Assembly (NCBI GenBank): GCA_002376235.1
Contig: DFNX01000016.1
Span: 1,116,001 to 1,180,000 of the forward strand
Source: Neorhizobium sp. UBA3556
GTDB taxonomy: Bacteria > Pseudomonadota > Alphaproteobacteria > Rhizobiales > Rhizobiaceae
Length of the DNA stretch: 64,000 nt
Reading direction: 5' to 3'
The notes under the pieces were generated by a model. The model was not told the origin of the DNA. It saw only the letters and a program-made list of their open reading frames with translations, and made no database searches. Shown one piece after another: positions 28,317 to 37,183 of this stretch. Position 1 is the first letter of the stretch, and every line of letters begins with the position of its first letter. The translations under genes and the position numbers were made by a program.

Positions 28317-29624
28317 CTATTCGAGCAGCGGCGACCAAGCCGGGTCCGAACCGTAGGACGGCGTCTTGACCATCTGCTCGTTATAGCCGGTCAGGTCGAT
28401 CGAATAGAGTTGCGGACCGCCGGCACCCGCACCCTGACGGAAGAACATCAGCACGCGGCCGTTCGGTGCCCAGGTTGGGCCTTCATTGTGGAAGCCTGAA
28501 GTCAGGATACGCTCGCCCGAACCGTCCGGCTTCATCACGCCGATCGAGAACTTACCGCCCGACTGCTTGGTAAAGGCGATCAGATCGCCGCGCGGAGACC
28601 AGACCGGCGTCGAATAGGAACCGTCACCGAACGAAATGCGGTTCTGTCCGGAACCATCAGCATTCATCACGTAAATCTGAGGCCGTCCGCCACGGTCGCT
28701 TTCAAATGCGATACGCTGGCCATCCGGCGCATAGGACGGGCTGGTATCGATCGCAGCCGTCGAGGTCAGGCGCGTGGTCGTGCGGGATCTCAGGTCCATC
28801 GTATAGATGTTGGAATTGCCTTCCTGCTGAAGGCTCATGATGACCTTCTGGCCATCGGGAGAGAAGCGCGGCGAGAAGGTCATGCCAGGGAAGTTACCCA
28901 CGACTTCGCGCTGTCCGGTTTCCAGCTGCAGCAGATAGACGCGCGGCTGGTTGCCTTCGAACGACATGTAGGTGACTTCCTGACGGCTCGGCGAGAAGCG
29001 CGGCGTCAGAACGATGTCCTTGGCGTTGGTCAGCATGCGGACGTTGAAACCGTCCTGGTCCATGATCGCAAGCTGACGCTGGCGGGCGGTCTTCGGACCG
29101 TTTTCGGATACGAAGACGACGCGGGTATCGAAATAGCCCTTTTCGCCGGTAATGCGCTCGTAGATCGCATCAGCGATAATATGCGCCAAGCGACGCCAGT
29201 TGTCAGGCTGGGTGAAGAACTGCTGGCCGGTCATCTGCTGGCCGGCATAGGTGTCCCACAGGCGGAACTCGGCGCGAAGGCGGCCATCACCTTCGCGGGT
29301 CACACGGCCGACGACCAGCGCCTGAGCGTTGATCGCCGTCCAGTCCTGGAAGCGCGGTGCCTTGTTCGGATCGGAAATCTTCTCGATGAACGCCGCCTTG
29401 TTCACCGGGGCGAACAGGCCGGAGCGCTGCAGGTCGGCAGCGACCACCTGGGCGATCTGCGCACCGAGATCATTGTTGGACTGAAAGTCCGTGATCGCAA
29501 TCGGCAATGGCTGGACATTGCCCTTGTTGATGTTGATTTCCACCGCCGCATGGGCCGGAGCGGAAACCGTCATCGCCATTCCGGCAATCGCCATCATGAT
29601 ACCGATGAGGGAACGTTTGATCAT
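28317..29624 (-). CDS. tolB: Tol-Pal system protein TolB
   Basis: A 435-residue periplasmic protein: signal peptide MIKRSLIGIMMAIAGMAMTVSAPAHA (~26), an N-terminal alpha/beta domain (IAITDFQSNNDLGAQIAQVV) and a six-bladed beta-propeller from ~170 with repeated FSPDGQ-, YAPDGQRIAFESDRGG- and WSPRGDLIAF-type blades. TolB binds Pal and the TolA system. It is 30 bases after tolA in the tolQRAB operon. Confidence 0.95.
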   Translation of the reverse strand: MIKRSLIGIMMAIAGMAMTVSAPAHAAVEININKGNVQPLPIAITDFQSNNDLGAQIAQVVAADLQRSGLFAPVNKAAFIEKISDPNKAPRFQDWTAINAQALVVGRVTREGDGRLRAEFRLWDTYAGQQMTGQQFFTQPDNWRRLAHIIADAIYERITGEKGYFDTRVVFVSENGPKTARQRQLAIMDQDGFNVRMLTNAKDIVLTPRFSPSRQEVTYMSFEGNQPRVYLLQLETGQREVVGNFPGMTFSPRFSPDGQKVIMSLQQEGNSNIYTMDLRSRTTTRLTSTAAIDTSPSYAPDGQRIAFESDRGGRPQIYVMNADGSGQNRISFGDGSYSTPVWSPRGDLIAFTKQSGGKFSIGVMKPDGSGERILTSGFHNEGPTWAPNGRVLMFFRQGAGAGGPQLYSIDLTGYNEQMVKTPSYGSDPAWSPLLE

Positions 29625-29654
29625 ATCGCTAAAGCCTCTCAGCTATTTGTTTCT

Positions 29655-30800
29655 CTAGAGCCCCAGATCACTGGGGTCGAAATTGACGGCGACTTCGCTC
29701 CAGGCGTCGTATTTCTCGGCCGGCAGGCCCTTGAATGGCTGCGACTTCAAGACCGCGCGCAAGGCGCCGCCTTCCATCGTCCGGCGCGCCATCGAGGAGC
29801 CGCCGTTCGAAGTGACCTCCGGCTCGCCGATGATCATTCCCGACTTGTCGAGCCTGAACGTCACCCTGATCACCATGCCCTGCAATCCTTCGATGCCGGC
29901 GATCGTCGACCAGTTGTTCTGGATCTGGCCGCGCAGAGCATCCATCTCGCTAAGGCTCAGCTTCGCGCCGGTGGAAGGCTTGGTGCTACCGGTGGATGCC
30001 GGCGAGGTAGAGCGCTTCGCACCGCCGCCGGAGGATTCCTGCTTGTTGAGCAGCGAAGCGATCTCGTCTGCATTAAAATCGCTCTTCTGCGAAGAGGAAG
30101 ATTTGGCCGTTTCCTGCTTCTTGCCTTCCTTCTTGTCGGTCGGCTTTGTGGTCTCGGCAGGCTTCGTCTCGGGCTTTTTCTCGACAGGTTTTTCGACGGG
30201 TTTCTCAACCGGCTTTGCCTGTTCCTTCGGCGGCTCCGGCTTCGGCTTGGCGGCCGGCAGCGGAATGGAAGACGGAAGCGGCATTTCCTCCGCCTGGGTC
30301 TGTGCGGGCGCAGGCGTCGGTTCCGGCGCCGGAGTGGGTTCCGGCTTCGGTGGCGTCGGCTCTGGCTTCTGCTGCGGAAGTGCTGCCATCTCTGTCGGCT
30401 TCGGCGCGGTTTCTTCCGGCACGATATCCTTGACTTCGTTCTGCTCGGGCGTCGGCGTCGGTGTCGGGCGTTCGGCCGGTTTCGGTGCAGCCGCAGCCTC
30501 CACCTGCACCGGTCTCTTGGCCGGTGTCGGCGGTGTTTTCAGATCGACGTCGTTTTCGCCCGCATTTTCGGCGCCTTCGACGATCTTCTGATTAGTGGTC
30601 GGCTTGGCAGCAGGCTTTTCGAGCATGGGCGCCGTCTTGTCGCCCTGCATCATCATCGTCATATCTTCGATCGGCACGATGTCGACGGGCAACGCCTCGA
30701 CATCGGCCACGGTCATCGGCGCCGGCGCGCTAAGCGAAACCATCGCCCAGGTCAGAACCAGCGTATGAAGAACCAGCGATGTGCCGAGACTTCCCTTCAT
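29655..30800 (-). CDS. tolA: Tol-Pal system protein TolA
   Basis: A 381-residue TonB-like energy transducer. A single N-terminal transmembrane helix (LGTSLVLHTLVLTWAMVSL, residues 5-23), a long Pro/Lys/Glu/Thr-rich periplasmic stalk (~55-265, with PEPTPAPEPTPAPA and VEKPVEKPVEK repeats) and a C-terminal domain (RGQIQNNWSTIAGIEGLQGM to the end) that contacts TolB and Pal. The stalk is proline-rich rather than the alpha-helical Ala/Lys type of E. coli, as in other rhizobia. It follows tolR by 9 bases. Confidence 0.9.
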   Translation of the reverse strand: MKGSLGTSLVLHTLVLTWAMVSLSAPAPMTVADVEALPVDIVPIEDMTMMMQGDKTAPMLEKPAAKPTTNQKIVEGAENAGENDVDLKTPPTPAKRPVQVEAAAAPKPAERPTPTPTPEQNEVKDIVPEETAPKPTEMAALPQQKPEPTPPKPEPTPAPEPTPAPAQTQAEEMPLPSSIPLPAAKPKPEPPKEQAKPVEKPVEKPVEKKPETKPAETTKPTDKKEGKKQETAKSSSSQKSDFNADEIASLLNKQESSGGGAKRSTSPASTGSTKPSTGAKLSLSEMDALRGQIQNNWSTIAGIEGLQGMVIRVTFRLDKSGMIIGEPEVTSNGGSSMARRTMEGGALRAVLKSQPFKGLPAEKYDAWSEVAVNFDPSDLGL

Positions 30801-30809
30801 GGCAGCCGA

Positions 30810-31268
30810 TTACCTGTCCTGTTCCTGAAGGGTAACGAGGCCGATATTCTTGTAACCGGCAGCAGAAATACGGGCCATGACCTTCATCACGACGCCATAG
30901 GCGGCAGCCGTATCGCCACGCACATAGATACGCTCGTTGTAACCGGTCGTGGCAATCGCCTCCAGCTTCGGCACGACTTCATCGATCGCGATCGCTGTTT
31001 CCTGCAGATAGATCTCGCCCGTCGGATTGACGGAAATGGTGATCGGCTGGGTATCGGAATTCATCGCCTTCGCCTGCGTTTCCGGCAGGTCGATCGGCAC
31101 GCCGACGGTCATCATCGGTGCAGCGACCATGAAGATGATCAGAAGCACCAGCATGACGTCGACAAGCGGCGTCACGTTGATTTCGCTGATGGCACCGCCA
31201 CGACGGCGACCGCGACGTCCGCGGCGACCGCCACCCGATGCATTCGCTCCTCCAGCTGACATGCCCAT
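30810..31268 (-). CDS. tolR: Tol-Pal system protein TolR
   Basis: A 152-residue ExbD/TolR inner-membrane protein. An Arg/Gly-rich cytoplasmic N-terminus (GGGRRGRRGRRRGGA) precedes the single helix VTPLVDVMLVLLIIFMVAAP (residues ~32-51), whose Asp (D37) is the proton-path residue, then a periplasmic domain. It works with TolQ as the proton-driven motor. The ATG at 31268 follows GGAGAG; the next ATG is two codons on. Confidence 0.95.
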   Translation of the reverse strand: MGMSAGGANASGGGRRGRRGRRRGGAISEINVTPLVDVMLVLLIIFMVAAPMMTVGVPIDLPETQAKAMNSDTQPITISVNPTGEIYLQETAIAIDEVVPKLEAIATTGYNERIYVRGDTAAAYGVVMKVMARISAAGYKNIGLVTLQEQDR

Positions 31269-31294
31269 GATCTAGCTCTCCTTCGTCGCGCGGC

Positions 31295-32014
31295 TTATTG
31301 CGCGGCCTGGCGCGGCTGCAGCTTCTCGTCGATCTGACGAGACAGGATGGCCGAGAATTCGTCGGCAAAGCCTTCCATGCGGGAATTGAGCTTGCTCGCT
31401 TCGGCCATGAACTTGTTGTAGGCGATGACCGCCGGGATAGCGGCCACGAGACCGATCGCGGTGGCAAGCAGCGCCTCGGCAATACCGGGAGCAACGACCG
31501 CAAGATTGGTCGACTTCGAACCGGCAATCGCCTGGAACGAGGTCATGATACCGACAACCGTACCGAAGAGACCGATGAACGGACCGGCAGAACCGATCGT
31601 GGCGAGCGATCCGAGGCGCGCCTCATAGGCTTCGCCTTCGCGTGCCATCGTCACGTCCATTGCCCTGTCGATACGCATCTGCAGACCAATCGGCGAACGA
31701 GCACCGCGCTCGAAACTTTTCTTCCACTCGCGCATGGCGGCGACGAAGATGGCGGCAAGCCCGTTGTTCTGGCGCTCGCCGAGCGTGCGGTAAAGCTCTT
31801 CCAGCGACTGGCCCGACCAGAAGACCTGCTCGAATTGGTCGAACTGCTTACGTGCCTTGGAGAAGCTCACATACTTGTCGAGCACGATCGCCCAGGTCCA
31901 GACCGACGCACCGATCAGACCGATCATGACCAGCTTGACGATAAGTCCTGCCTGCATGAAAAGCGCCCACAGACTGACGTCGTGCGTCGCGGCTTCCAAA
32001 GCTACCTGTTCCAT
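31295..32014 (-). CDS. tolQ: Tol-Pal system protein TolQ
   Basis: A 239-residue ExbB/TolQ family proton channel with three transmembrane helices near 18-40, 135-158 and 168-190 (GSAGPFIGLFGTVVGIMTSF and EALLATAIGLVAAIPAVIAY). The long cytoplasmic loop after helix 1 and the Thr/Gly-rich second helix are typical. The ATG at 32014 is preferred to the TTG one codon earlier. It is the first gene of tolQRAB; ybgC, usually directly upstream, is here displaced by ~0.9 kb. Confidence 0.95.
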   Translation of the reverse strand: MEQVALEAATHDVSLWALFMQAGLIVKLVMIGLIGASVWTWAIVLDKYVSFSKARKQFDQFEQVFWSGQSLEELYRTLGERQNNGLAAIFVAAMREWKKSFERGARSPIGLQMRIDRAMDVTMAREGEAYEARLGSLATIGSAGPFIGLFGTVVGIMTSFQAIAGSKSTNLAVVAPGIAEALLATAIGLVAAIPAVIAYNKFMAEASKLNSRMEGFADEFSAILSRQIDEKLQPRQAAQ

Positions 32015-32438
32015 CAACTATCCCCGAATCCAAACGCCCGGTATGGTGACCGGGCGGGTTCCAAAGCGCATGCTCGCGAATATCTGTCTGACCACCGAGA
32101 GCGCAGCCCTAACCCCAAGATGTCCTGAGTTTTCTGCTTGGCTTCTCGCCTTCAAATTTGGTCAAAGGAAGGCGTGCGTTGCACAAATTCCTCAGGTCTG
32201 AGTAAGACAACATTATCGTTAATAATGCGTTACAACACCGCACCCCATCCCTCTGAAACGACTCGACAATTGAGCAGAGTTCTCTGCCGGCCATTCGAGT
32301 GGTGCCGGCGCAAGATATGCAGGCGCACAACCACCGGCAGGTTGAGTGCGCCTGCTGCTTTGGCTATCGATCGCGATATTCCCGCCCCGCCTTCTGGCGG
32401 CCTCGCGCAACTTGGCGCCGAATTTCAAAGAGGAATAA
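32015..32438. other. 424-bp intergenic region between tolQ and the DUF3617-like gene
   Basis: It must hold the promoters of the tol operon (minus) and of the secreted-protein gene (plus). I see no convincing coding frame, RNA gene or strong consensus promoter. A minus-strand reading frame crossing it continues over the neighbouring gene and has no ribosome site. Confidence 0.5.
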
Positions 32439-32924
32439 ATGCTTGTTTTTAAAAGCGGCCTTGTTGGTACCGCTCTCCTATCCGTGTTCGTGATTTCACC
32501 CGCCGCCGCCAAGGATATCCCGCCGAGAACAGCCGGCCTCTGGCTCCTCAAGGCCGACGACAACCCGTTCGCGGATTGGTCGATGTGCATCGACGAGACC
32601 ACGAACGACTTTCTGGATACTGATGTCTGGGATAATTTCGCCAATGAGTGCAAGGTAACGGGTTCCAGCACCCGTAAATCATCGGGCAAGATCGACGCCA
32701 CCTGTAAGCTGACAGATAAAACTGACGCCAAACTTCAGGTCACGTTTTCGGGAGATTTCAAGACCGGCTACAGCTTCGAATCAGTCACCCGGTTCGTGAA
32801 CGCGCTCGGCAAGACCAATACGCTTTCTGCCAATGCCAAGGTTACCTATGCCGGAAAATGCCCGACTGAACTCAAGCCGGGCATGAAGAAGATGACCAAG
32901 AGCGGCCTCATTCTCCGCCCGTGA
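32439..32924 (+). CDS. secreted protein, DUF3617-like
   Basis: A 161-residue periplasmic precursor with signal peptide MLVFKSGLVGTALLSVFVISPAAA (~24). The mature part has the pattern of DUF3617 proteins: RTAGLWLLKADDN, then a Cys-containing MCIDETTND, ECKVTGSSTRKSSGKIDATC and a final YAGKCP; four Cys could make two disulfides. Function unknown. It is transcribed opposite to its neighbours and sits between tolQ and ybgC, splitting an otherwise widespread gene pair. Confidence 0.7.
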   Translation: MLVFKSGLVGTALLSVFVISPAAAKDIPPRTAGLWLLKADDNPFADWSMCIDETTNDFLDTDVWDNFANECKVTGSSTRKSSGKIDATCKLTDKTDAKLQVTFSGDFKTGYSFESVTRFVNALGKTNTLSANAKVTYAGKCPTELKPGMKKMTKSGLILRP

Positions 32925-32956
32925 ACAGCGAGACCTGGACGATAGGCATGGCGTGC

Positions 32957-33406
32957 TTAAGCGCCATGCCCCAGAAATTTCTCGGCGATCGTCTCCGGCA
33001 ACCGCCGGGGCCGCCCATGCTTGTTGATCACCGCGATCACCACCTTTGCTGCGATCAGCAGCGTGTCGCCACGGCGGATTTCCTGGGTCAGCACCATCTT
33101 GGCGCCACCGGCCTTCTCCGTCGCGGTGGTAATTGTCAGGACATCATCCATCCGCGCCGGCTGTTTGAAGTCGATTTCCATCCGATGGACGACGAACACG
33201 AGCCCCTCCTCGTCGGCAGCCAGAAGCGCGCTCTGCTCGCAACCCAGGCAGCGCAGATAGTCGGTCCGACCCCTTTCAAGGAAGTGCAGGTAACGCGCGT
33301 GATAGACGACGCCGGAAAAGTCGGTGTCCTCGTAATAGACACGCTGCACAAGGCGATGTCCATGATCGGTCAACTCGCCGGAAAGGAGAAAATTATCGCT
33401 ATGCAT
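32957..33406 (-). CDS. ybgC: tol-pal-associated acyl-CoA thioesterase YbgC
   Basis: A 149-residue hot-dog thioesterase. The family signature is RVYYEDTDFSGVVYHARYLH at residues 22-41, with the catalytic Asp (D28) in the EDTDFSG segment, followed by FLERGRTDYLR. YbgC hydrolyses acyl-CoA or acyl-ACP and co-occurs with Tol-Pal in Gram-negative bacteria. Its 3' end coincides with a 9-bp inverted repeat (32945-32970). It diverges from sqdB. Confidence 0.92.
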   Translation of the reverse strand: MHSDNFLLSGELTDHGHRLVQRVYYEDTDFSGVVYHARYLHFLERGRTDYLRCLGCEQSALLAADEEGLVFVVHRMEIDFKQPARMDDVLTITTATEKAGGAKMVLTQEIRRGDTLLIAAKVVIAVINKHGRPRRLPETIAEKFLGHGA

Positions 33407-33528
33407 AGGGCTTGCCTTGGAAAAACCTTATCGTCCTCTGGATATTGGCAGCATACCGCCCCACTATCCAACGGGCGTCATATTTCCTCCCTAACAGGAA
33501 AAAATCAGAACACCACTGGAGATTTTTT

Positions 33529-34749
33529 ATGAAGATTGCAGTCATGGGCGGCGACGGTTTCATCGGATGGCCTACATCCCTTCACCTGTCCCATGCGGGC
33601 CATGAGGTCCATATTCTCGACAATCTTTCCCGTCGCTGGATCGATACCGAACTCGGCGTTCAATCGCTGACCCCGATGGATTCGATACAGGAACGCACCC
33701 GTATCTGGCATGCCGAAACCGGCCGTCGCATCCATTTCAACCTCATCGATCTCGCCAAGGATTATGAGCTTCTGAAGAACTGGCTCGCGGAACACCGCCC
33801 GGACGCGATCGTGCATTTTGCCGAACAGCGCGCAGCCCCCTATTCGATGAAGAGCGACCGCCATAAGAACTACACGGTCAACAACAACGTCAACGCCACG
33901 CACAATCTGCTGAACGCGCTGGTCGAGCTCGATCTCGACACCCACCTCGTCCATCTCGGCACGATGGGCGTCTACGGTTATTCGACGGTCGGCGCAGCCA
34001 TCCCCGAAGGATATCTGCCGGTCGGCATCGAGACGATGAGCGGCGAAACGGTCTCCCAGGAAATTCTCTACCCGTCCAATCCCGGCTCGATCTACCACAT
34101 GACCAAGTGCCTGGATCAGCTTCTCTTTGCCTTCTATGCCAAGAACGACCGCATGCGGATCACCGATCTGCATCAGGGCATCGTCTGGGGCACCCATACG
34201 GAACAGACGCGCATCCATGAGCAACTGATAAATCGCTTTGATTATGATGGGGATTACGGGACGGTCTTGAATCGTTTTCTCATCCAGGCGGCAATCGGGT
34301 ATCCGCTTACCGTACATGGCACCGGCGGCCAGACCCGCGCCTTCATCCACGTGCAGGATTCGGTTCGCTGCATCGAGATCGCGCTCAACAATCCCCCTGC
34401 CCGCGGCGGCCGTGTCGAAATCTTCAACCAGATGACCGAGACCCACCGTGTCCGTGATCTGGCCGAGATGATTTCGAAGATGACCGGCGCCAAGATCGCC
34501 TGGCTGCCCAATCCGCGCAAGGAAGCACCGGAAAACGATCTTGTGGTAAAGAACGAGAAGTTCATCGAACTCGGCCTCAAGCCGACAACGCTTGGCGAAG
34601 GCCTGCTTGCCGAAATCGTCGACGTTGCGAAGAAATACGCCTACCGCGTTGATCGCAGCCGCGTTCCAGCCGTCTCCGCCTGGACTAAGGATATCGCCGC
34701 AACGGTCGAACGTGATCCGGAAGGAAAGCGGCTGAAGTCCGTATCCTGA
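33529..34749 (+). CDS. sqdB: UDP-sulfoquinovose synthase
   Basis: A 406-residue NAD-dependent extended SDR enzyme that joins sulfite and UDP-glucose to UDP-sulfoquinovose for sulfolipid (SQDG). The N-terminal GGDGFIGWPTSLHL binds NAD; DNLSRRWIDTELGVQSLTP near 31-50, VHFAEQRAAPYSM near 98 and the active-site YHMTK near 186 are diagnostic for SqdB. The ATG at 33529 follows TGGAGA. It leads sqdB-sqdD-sqdC. SQDG replaces phospholipid under phosphate limitation in rhizobia; no Pho box was recognised upstream. Confidence 0.93.
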   Translation: MKIAVMGGDGFIGWPTSLHLSHAGHEVHILDNLSRRWIDTELGVQSLTPMDSIQERTRIWHAETGRRIHFNLIDLAKDYELLKNWLAEHRPDAIVHFAEQRAAPYSMKSDRHKNYTVNNNVNATHNLLNALVELDLDTHLVHLGTMGVYGYSTVGAAIPEGYLPVGIETMSGETVSQEILYPSNPGSIYHMTKCLDQLLFAFYAKNDRMRITDLHQGIVWGTHTEQTRIHEQLINRFDYDGDYGTVLNRFLIQAAIGYPLTVHGTGGQTRAFIHVQDSVRCIEIALNNPPARGGRVEIFNQMTETHRVRDLAEMISKMTGAKIAWLPNPRKEAPENDLVVKNEKFIELGLKPTTLGEGLLAEIVDVAKKYAYRVDRSRVPAVSAWTKDIAATVERDPEGKRLKSVS

Positions 34750-34785
34750 GGCTGAACGAAGAATGCGGCAGCAGCTTTGTCTGCC

Positions 34786-34814
34786 GTCATCCTCGGGCTT
34801 GTCCCGAGGATGAC
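34786..34814. repeat. palindromic intergenic repeat
   Basis: Arms GTCATCCTCGGG (34786-34797) and CCCGAGGATGAC (34803-34814) pair perfectly over 12 bp around a 5-base loop. The sequence resembles the small palindromic elements dispersed in rhizobial genomes (core CTCGGGCTTG). I see one copy in this window. It lies between sqdB and sqdD and may stabilise or shorten the transcript. Confidence 0.7.
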
Positions 34815-34846
34815 GACCGGATGGCTTAGGAGAACCACCTAGAACC

Positions 34847-35674
34847 ATGAAAAACGCCTTCGTCACGCTCGTGACCAACGCCGACTACGTGAAGGGAGCA
34901 ACCGCCCTCGTCCATTCACTGCGCCATACGGGGACGACAGCCGACATTGTCATCCTCCACACCGGCGCAGTCGATACTGAAACGCTGAACGGCCTCCGGT
35001 CACTCGGCTGCCGCCTCGTCCCCGTCGAACACTTACCCCTCTCCGACGCCTTCAACGATCGCCATGCGCGAAAAAACCTGCATGGCGCAGCTCCGTTCAC
35101 CAAGGGCCGCAAACCCGACTTCCACACCCCGCTCGACAATTTCTGCAAGCTACGCCTCTGGCAGCTCACCGAATACCGCACCGTGGTCTTCCTCGATGCC
35201 GACGTGATCGTGCTGAAAAATATCGACAAGCTGTTCGATTACCCTGAATTTTCAGCAGCCCCGAACGTCTATGAGAGCCTTGCCGATTTTCACCGGCTGA
35301 ATTCCGGCGTCTTCGTCGCAAAACCCTCGCTCGGCACGTTCGAGCGGATGCTGACGGCGCTGGATCAGCCAGACACTTTCTGGCGGCGCACCGACCAGAC
35401 GTTTCTGGAAACCTTCTTCCCCGACTGGCACGGACTGCCGGTCACCATGAACATGCTGCAATATGTCTGGTTCAACATGCCCGCCCTATGGGATTGGAAA
35501 AGCATCGCAATCCTGCATTACCAATATGAAAAGCCGTGGGAGACGGACCACGCCAAGACGGAAATTCTGCGCCCACTGATAGACCTCTGGCATGCGTTCC
35601 ATGAGGGCCGCAACATCCCGGAGATCTCCACCCTCTCCGGTCCGCAACTTCCAAAGCCCGGAGATCCAGCGTGA
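34847..35674 (+). CDS. sqdD: glycogenin-like glycosyltransferase, sulfolipid operon
   Basis: A 275-residue GT8-type glycosyltransferase. The nucleotide/metal DXD motif is in VVFLDADVIVLKNID near residues 107-121, with NSGVFVAKPS near 144 as the family acceptor loop. Its place between sqdB and sqdC, as in the Rhodobacter sqdBDC operon, makes it the probable transferase that moves sulfoquinovose to diacylglycerol. The stop overlaps the sqdC start. The distant SD and the palindrome before it suggest translation is set separately from sqdB. Confidence 0.8.
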   Translation: MKNAFVTLVTNADYVKGATALVHSLRHTGTTADIVILHTGAVDTETLNGLRSLGCRLVPVEHLPLSDAFNDRHARKNLHGAAPFTKGRKPDFHTPLDNFCKLRLWQLTEYRTVVFLDADVIVLKNIDKLFDYPEFSAAPNVYESLADFHRLNSGVFVAKPSLGTFERMLTALDQPDTFWRRTDQTFLETFFPDWHGLPVTMNMLQYVWFNMPALWDWKSIAILHYQYEKPWETDHAKTEILRPLIDLWHAFHEGRNIPEISTLSGPQLPKPGDPA

Positions 35675-36552
35675 AAGTGCTGGTCTCCGGTGGAACGGGG
35701 CTTGTCGGCCGCTACATCGTCAACGGTTTGCTGGAGGCCAGGCACACGGTCGTGGTCGGCGCCCGCAAACCACCGCCGCAGGGCTTTTTCGCGCAGCTGA
35801 TCGCGTTTCGGTCTTTGCAGCTTGATCCAAAGCTTGACCAGAACGGCGCATTCGAAGACGTCGACGCCTTCATACACGCCGCCTTTGACCACCTGCCCGG
35901 ACGGTATCGGGGTGGCGAAGGCCAAGACCCAAAACGCTTTCAGCGGTTGAACCTTGATGGCTCGGTAAAGCTTTTCGAAACCGCGAAAAGCGCAGGCGTC
36001 AAGCGCGTAGTATTCCTCTCAAGCCGAGCCGTTTATGATGGGCTCCCACCCGTCACCAGGCTCACGGAAGATCTGCCACTCTGCCCCAACTCTCTTTACG
36101 GCGAGATCAAGCTCGCATGCGAACGGGCGCTCAGCGCCCTCTCCGGTCCGGATTTCATCACGGCATCCTTGCGCGCGACGGGCATCTATGGGGAACTTCG
36201 CCCCAACAAATGGGACGATCTCATTGCGGATGCACTGGCCGGCAGGCCAATTGCGCCACGCGCGGGTACGGAAGTCCACGGAGCGGACGTCGCTCAGGCT
36301 GTCCGGCTGATGTTGGAATTGGATGCATCATCCGTCAACGGACAAAACTTCAACCTTTCCGACGTCACCGTCGACACCAGAACCATCCTGGAGAAGCTCG
36401 GTCTATCAGCTCAGATGGTGGCTTTTACAGCACTTTCCGCAAACGTGATGGATACCGAAAAAATCCGCCGCATCGGCTGGCAGCCCGGTGAAATGCGGCG
36501 GTTCAAGGAGACTATGAAGATATTGGCTCGCCAATATCGCGGCGATCACTGA
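35671..36552 (+). CDS. sqdC: NAD(P)-dependent epimerase/reductase, sulfolipid operon
   Basis: A 293-residue SDR-fold protein: GGTGLVGRYIVNGLL at residues 7-21 binds the cofactor, VFLSSRAVYDGLPP near 115 holds the catalytic Ser, and the active-site pair is YGEIK near 147. In Rhodobacter the third gene of sqdBDC encodes a small-molecule reductase-like protein; position and fold support the same name here. Its exact reaction is not established. It starts at GTG 35671, overlapping the sqdD stop (GTGA). Confidence 0.72.
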   Translation: MKVLVSGGTGLVGRYIVNGLLEARHTVVVGARKPPPQGFFAQLIAFRSLQLDPKLDQNGAFEDVDAFIHAAFDHLPGRYRGGEGQDPKRFQRLNLDGSVKLFETAKSAGVKRVVFLSSRAVYDGLPPVTRLTEDLPLCPNSLYGEIKLACERALSALSGPDFITASLRATGIYGELRPNKWDDLIADALAGRPIAPRAGTEVHGADVAQAVRLMLELDASSVNGQNFNLSDVTVDTRTILEKLGLSAQMVAFTALSANVMDTEKIRRIGWQPGEMRRFKETMKILARQYRGDH

Positions 36553-36944
36553 TGATGTGAGGCATGTCGCTGGACATTGCCGTCGCCTCCATGCCGGCTC
36601 GCCTGCCGCTTATCCTTCTTCCGGGCCTCGATGGTCTTCGCCTGTTCTTCAGCCCATTTTTGCCCAGCGTCACCGCCCCATAAAAGCCAGGCGATATAGC
36701 CGGTCGACGGCTCTTCATCATTGCCGAAATTCTCGGCGCGCTTGTCAACCTTGTGCCGGGCGAAATAGCTCACCATTCTTTTCACAGTAAGATCGGAAAG
36801 CGGCTTGCGGTGCTGCAGGTCACGGGCGCGGGCAATACCGACAGTCGTTCCGCCACGCCGGAATTTTGCCCTGAATTTCAGCCCTTTTTCTGCGGCAGAT
36901 GCCACCTCTGCCGGTGGACGATTATCGAGCTCCCTGTCAGTCAT
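36546..36944 (-). CDS. hypothetical protein with a phage-protein-like domain
   Basis: A 132-residue basic protein. The central part, FRRGGTTVGIARARDLQHRK then LTVKRMVSYFARHKVDKRAE and STGYIAWLLWGGDAGQKWAE, resembles a small domain I associate with phage and plasmid proteins (RGG-T-VG-ARARDL ... RM-SYFARHEVDK ... GRIAWLLWGGD). The C-terminus is Lys/His-rich. It overlaps the end of the DUF2945 gene by eight bases, so the two are co-translated and probably stress-induced together. No function is known to me. Confidence 0.65.
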   Translation of the reverse strand: MTDRELDNRPPAEVASAAEKGLKFRAKFRRGGTTVGIARARDLQHRKPLSDLTVKRMVSYFARHKVDKRAENFGNDEEPSTGYIAWLLWGGDAGQKWAEEQAKTIEARKKDKRQASRHGGDGNVQRHASHHQ

Positions 36945-37158
36945 GGGTCTTTTTCACCTCCGACTGACTTTTCAGAACTTTCGCGCCACTATCCTGTTCG
37001 ATCAGAAACGCCGGCTCCTTGCTATCCGCCTTGCGCTTGATCGTTTTTCCCTTGATTCGACGCTCGATATCCTGCGTGAATTTCCGGGTAACCTTGCCTT
37101 CCGCCTTGGAGCGCCCCCACCTCCATTCGACTTCGTTTCCGACATGGATCTTCTGCAT
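36937..37158 (-). CDS. DUF2945 (Tudor-like hypervirulence-associated) protein
   Basis: A 73-residue protein matching DUF2945: GNEVEWRWGRSKAEGKVTRK near the start, then VKRKA-type RIKGKTIKRKAD and EPAFLIEQDSGAKVLKSQSE at the end. The fold is a small Tudor/SH3-like barrel. The ATG at 37158 follows AAAGGAG. Upstream is a GGAAC-N16-AGTT site, so it likely belongs to the general stress regulon, consistent with frequent pairing of such genes with stress functions. It is the first gene of a two-gene operon. Confidence 0.82.
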   Translation of the reverse strand: MQKIHVGNEVEWRWGRSKAEGKVTRKFTQDIERRIKGKTIKRKADSKEPAFLIEQDSGAKVLKSQSEVKKTHD

Positions 37159-37183
37159 GCATGGCTCCTTTCATTCCAAGGGG

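Noticed and set aside
29181..31259. 692-codon open frame on the plus strand opposite tolA-tolR
   Set aside because: It mirrors the Pro/Lys-rich tolA stalk; the translation is low-complexity Arg/Gly/Leu with no domain and no ribosome site.
32035..32065. GGAAC ... CGTT upstream of tolQ
   Set aside because: The spacer is 21 bases, outside the 16-17 needed for EcfG.
32945..32970. 9-bp inverted repeat GGCATGGCG/CGCCATGCC at the ybgC end
   Set aside because: It overlaps the ybgC stop and has no T tract; termination cannot be claimed.
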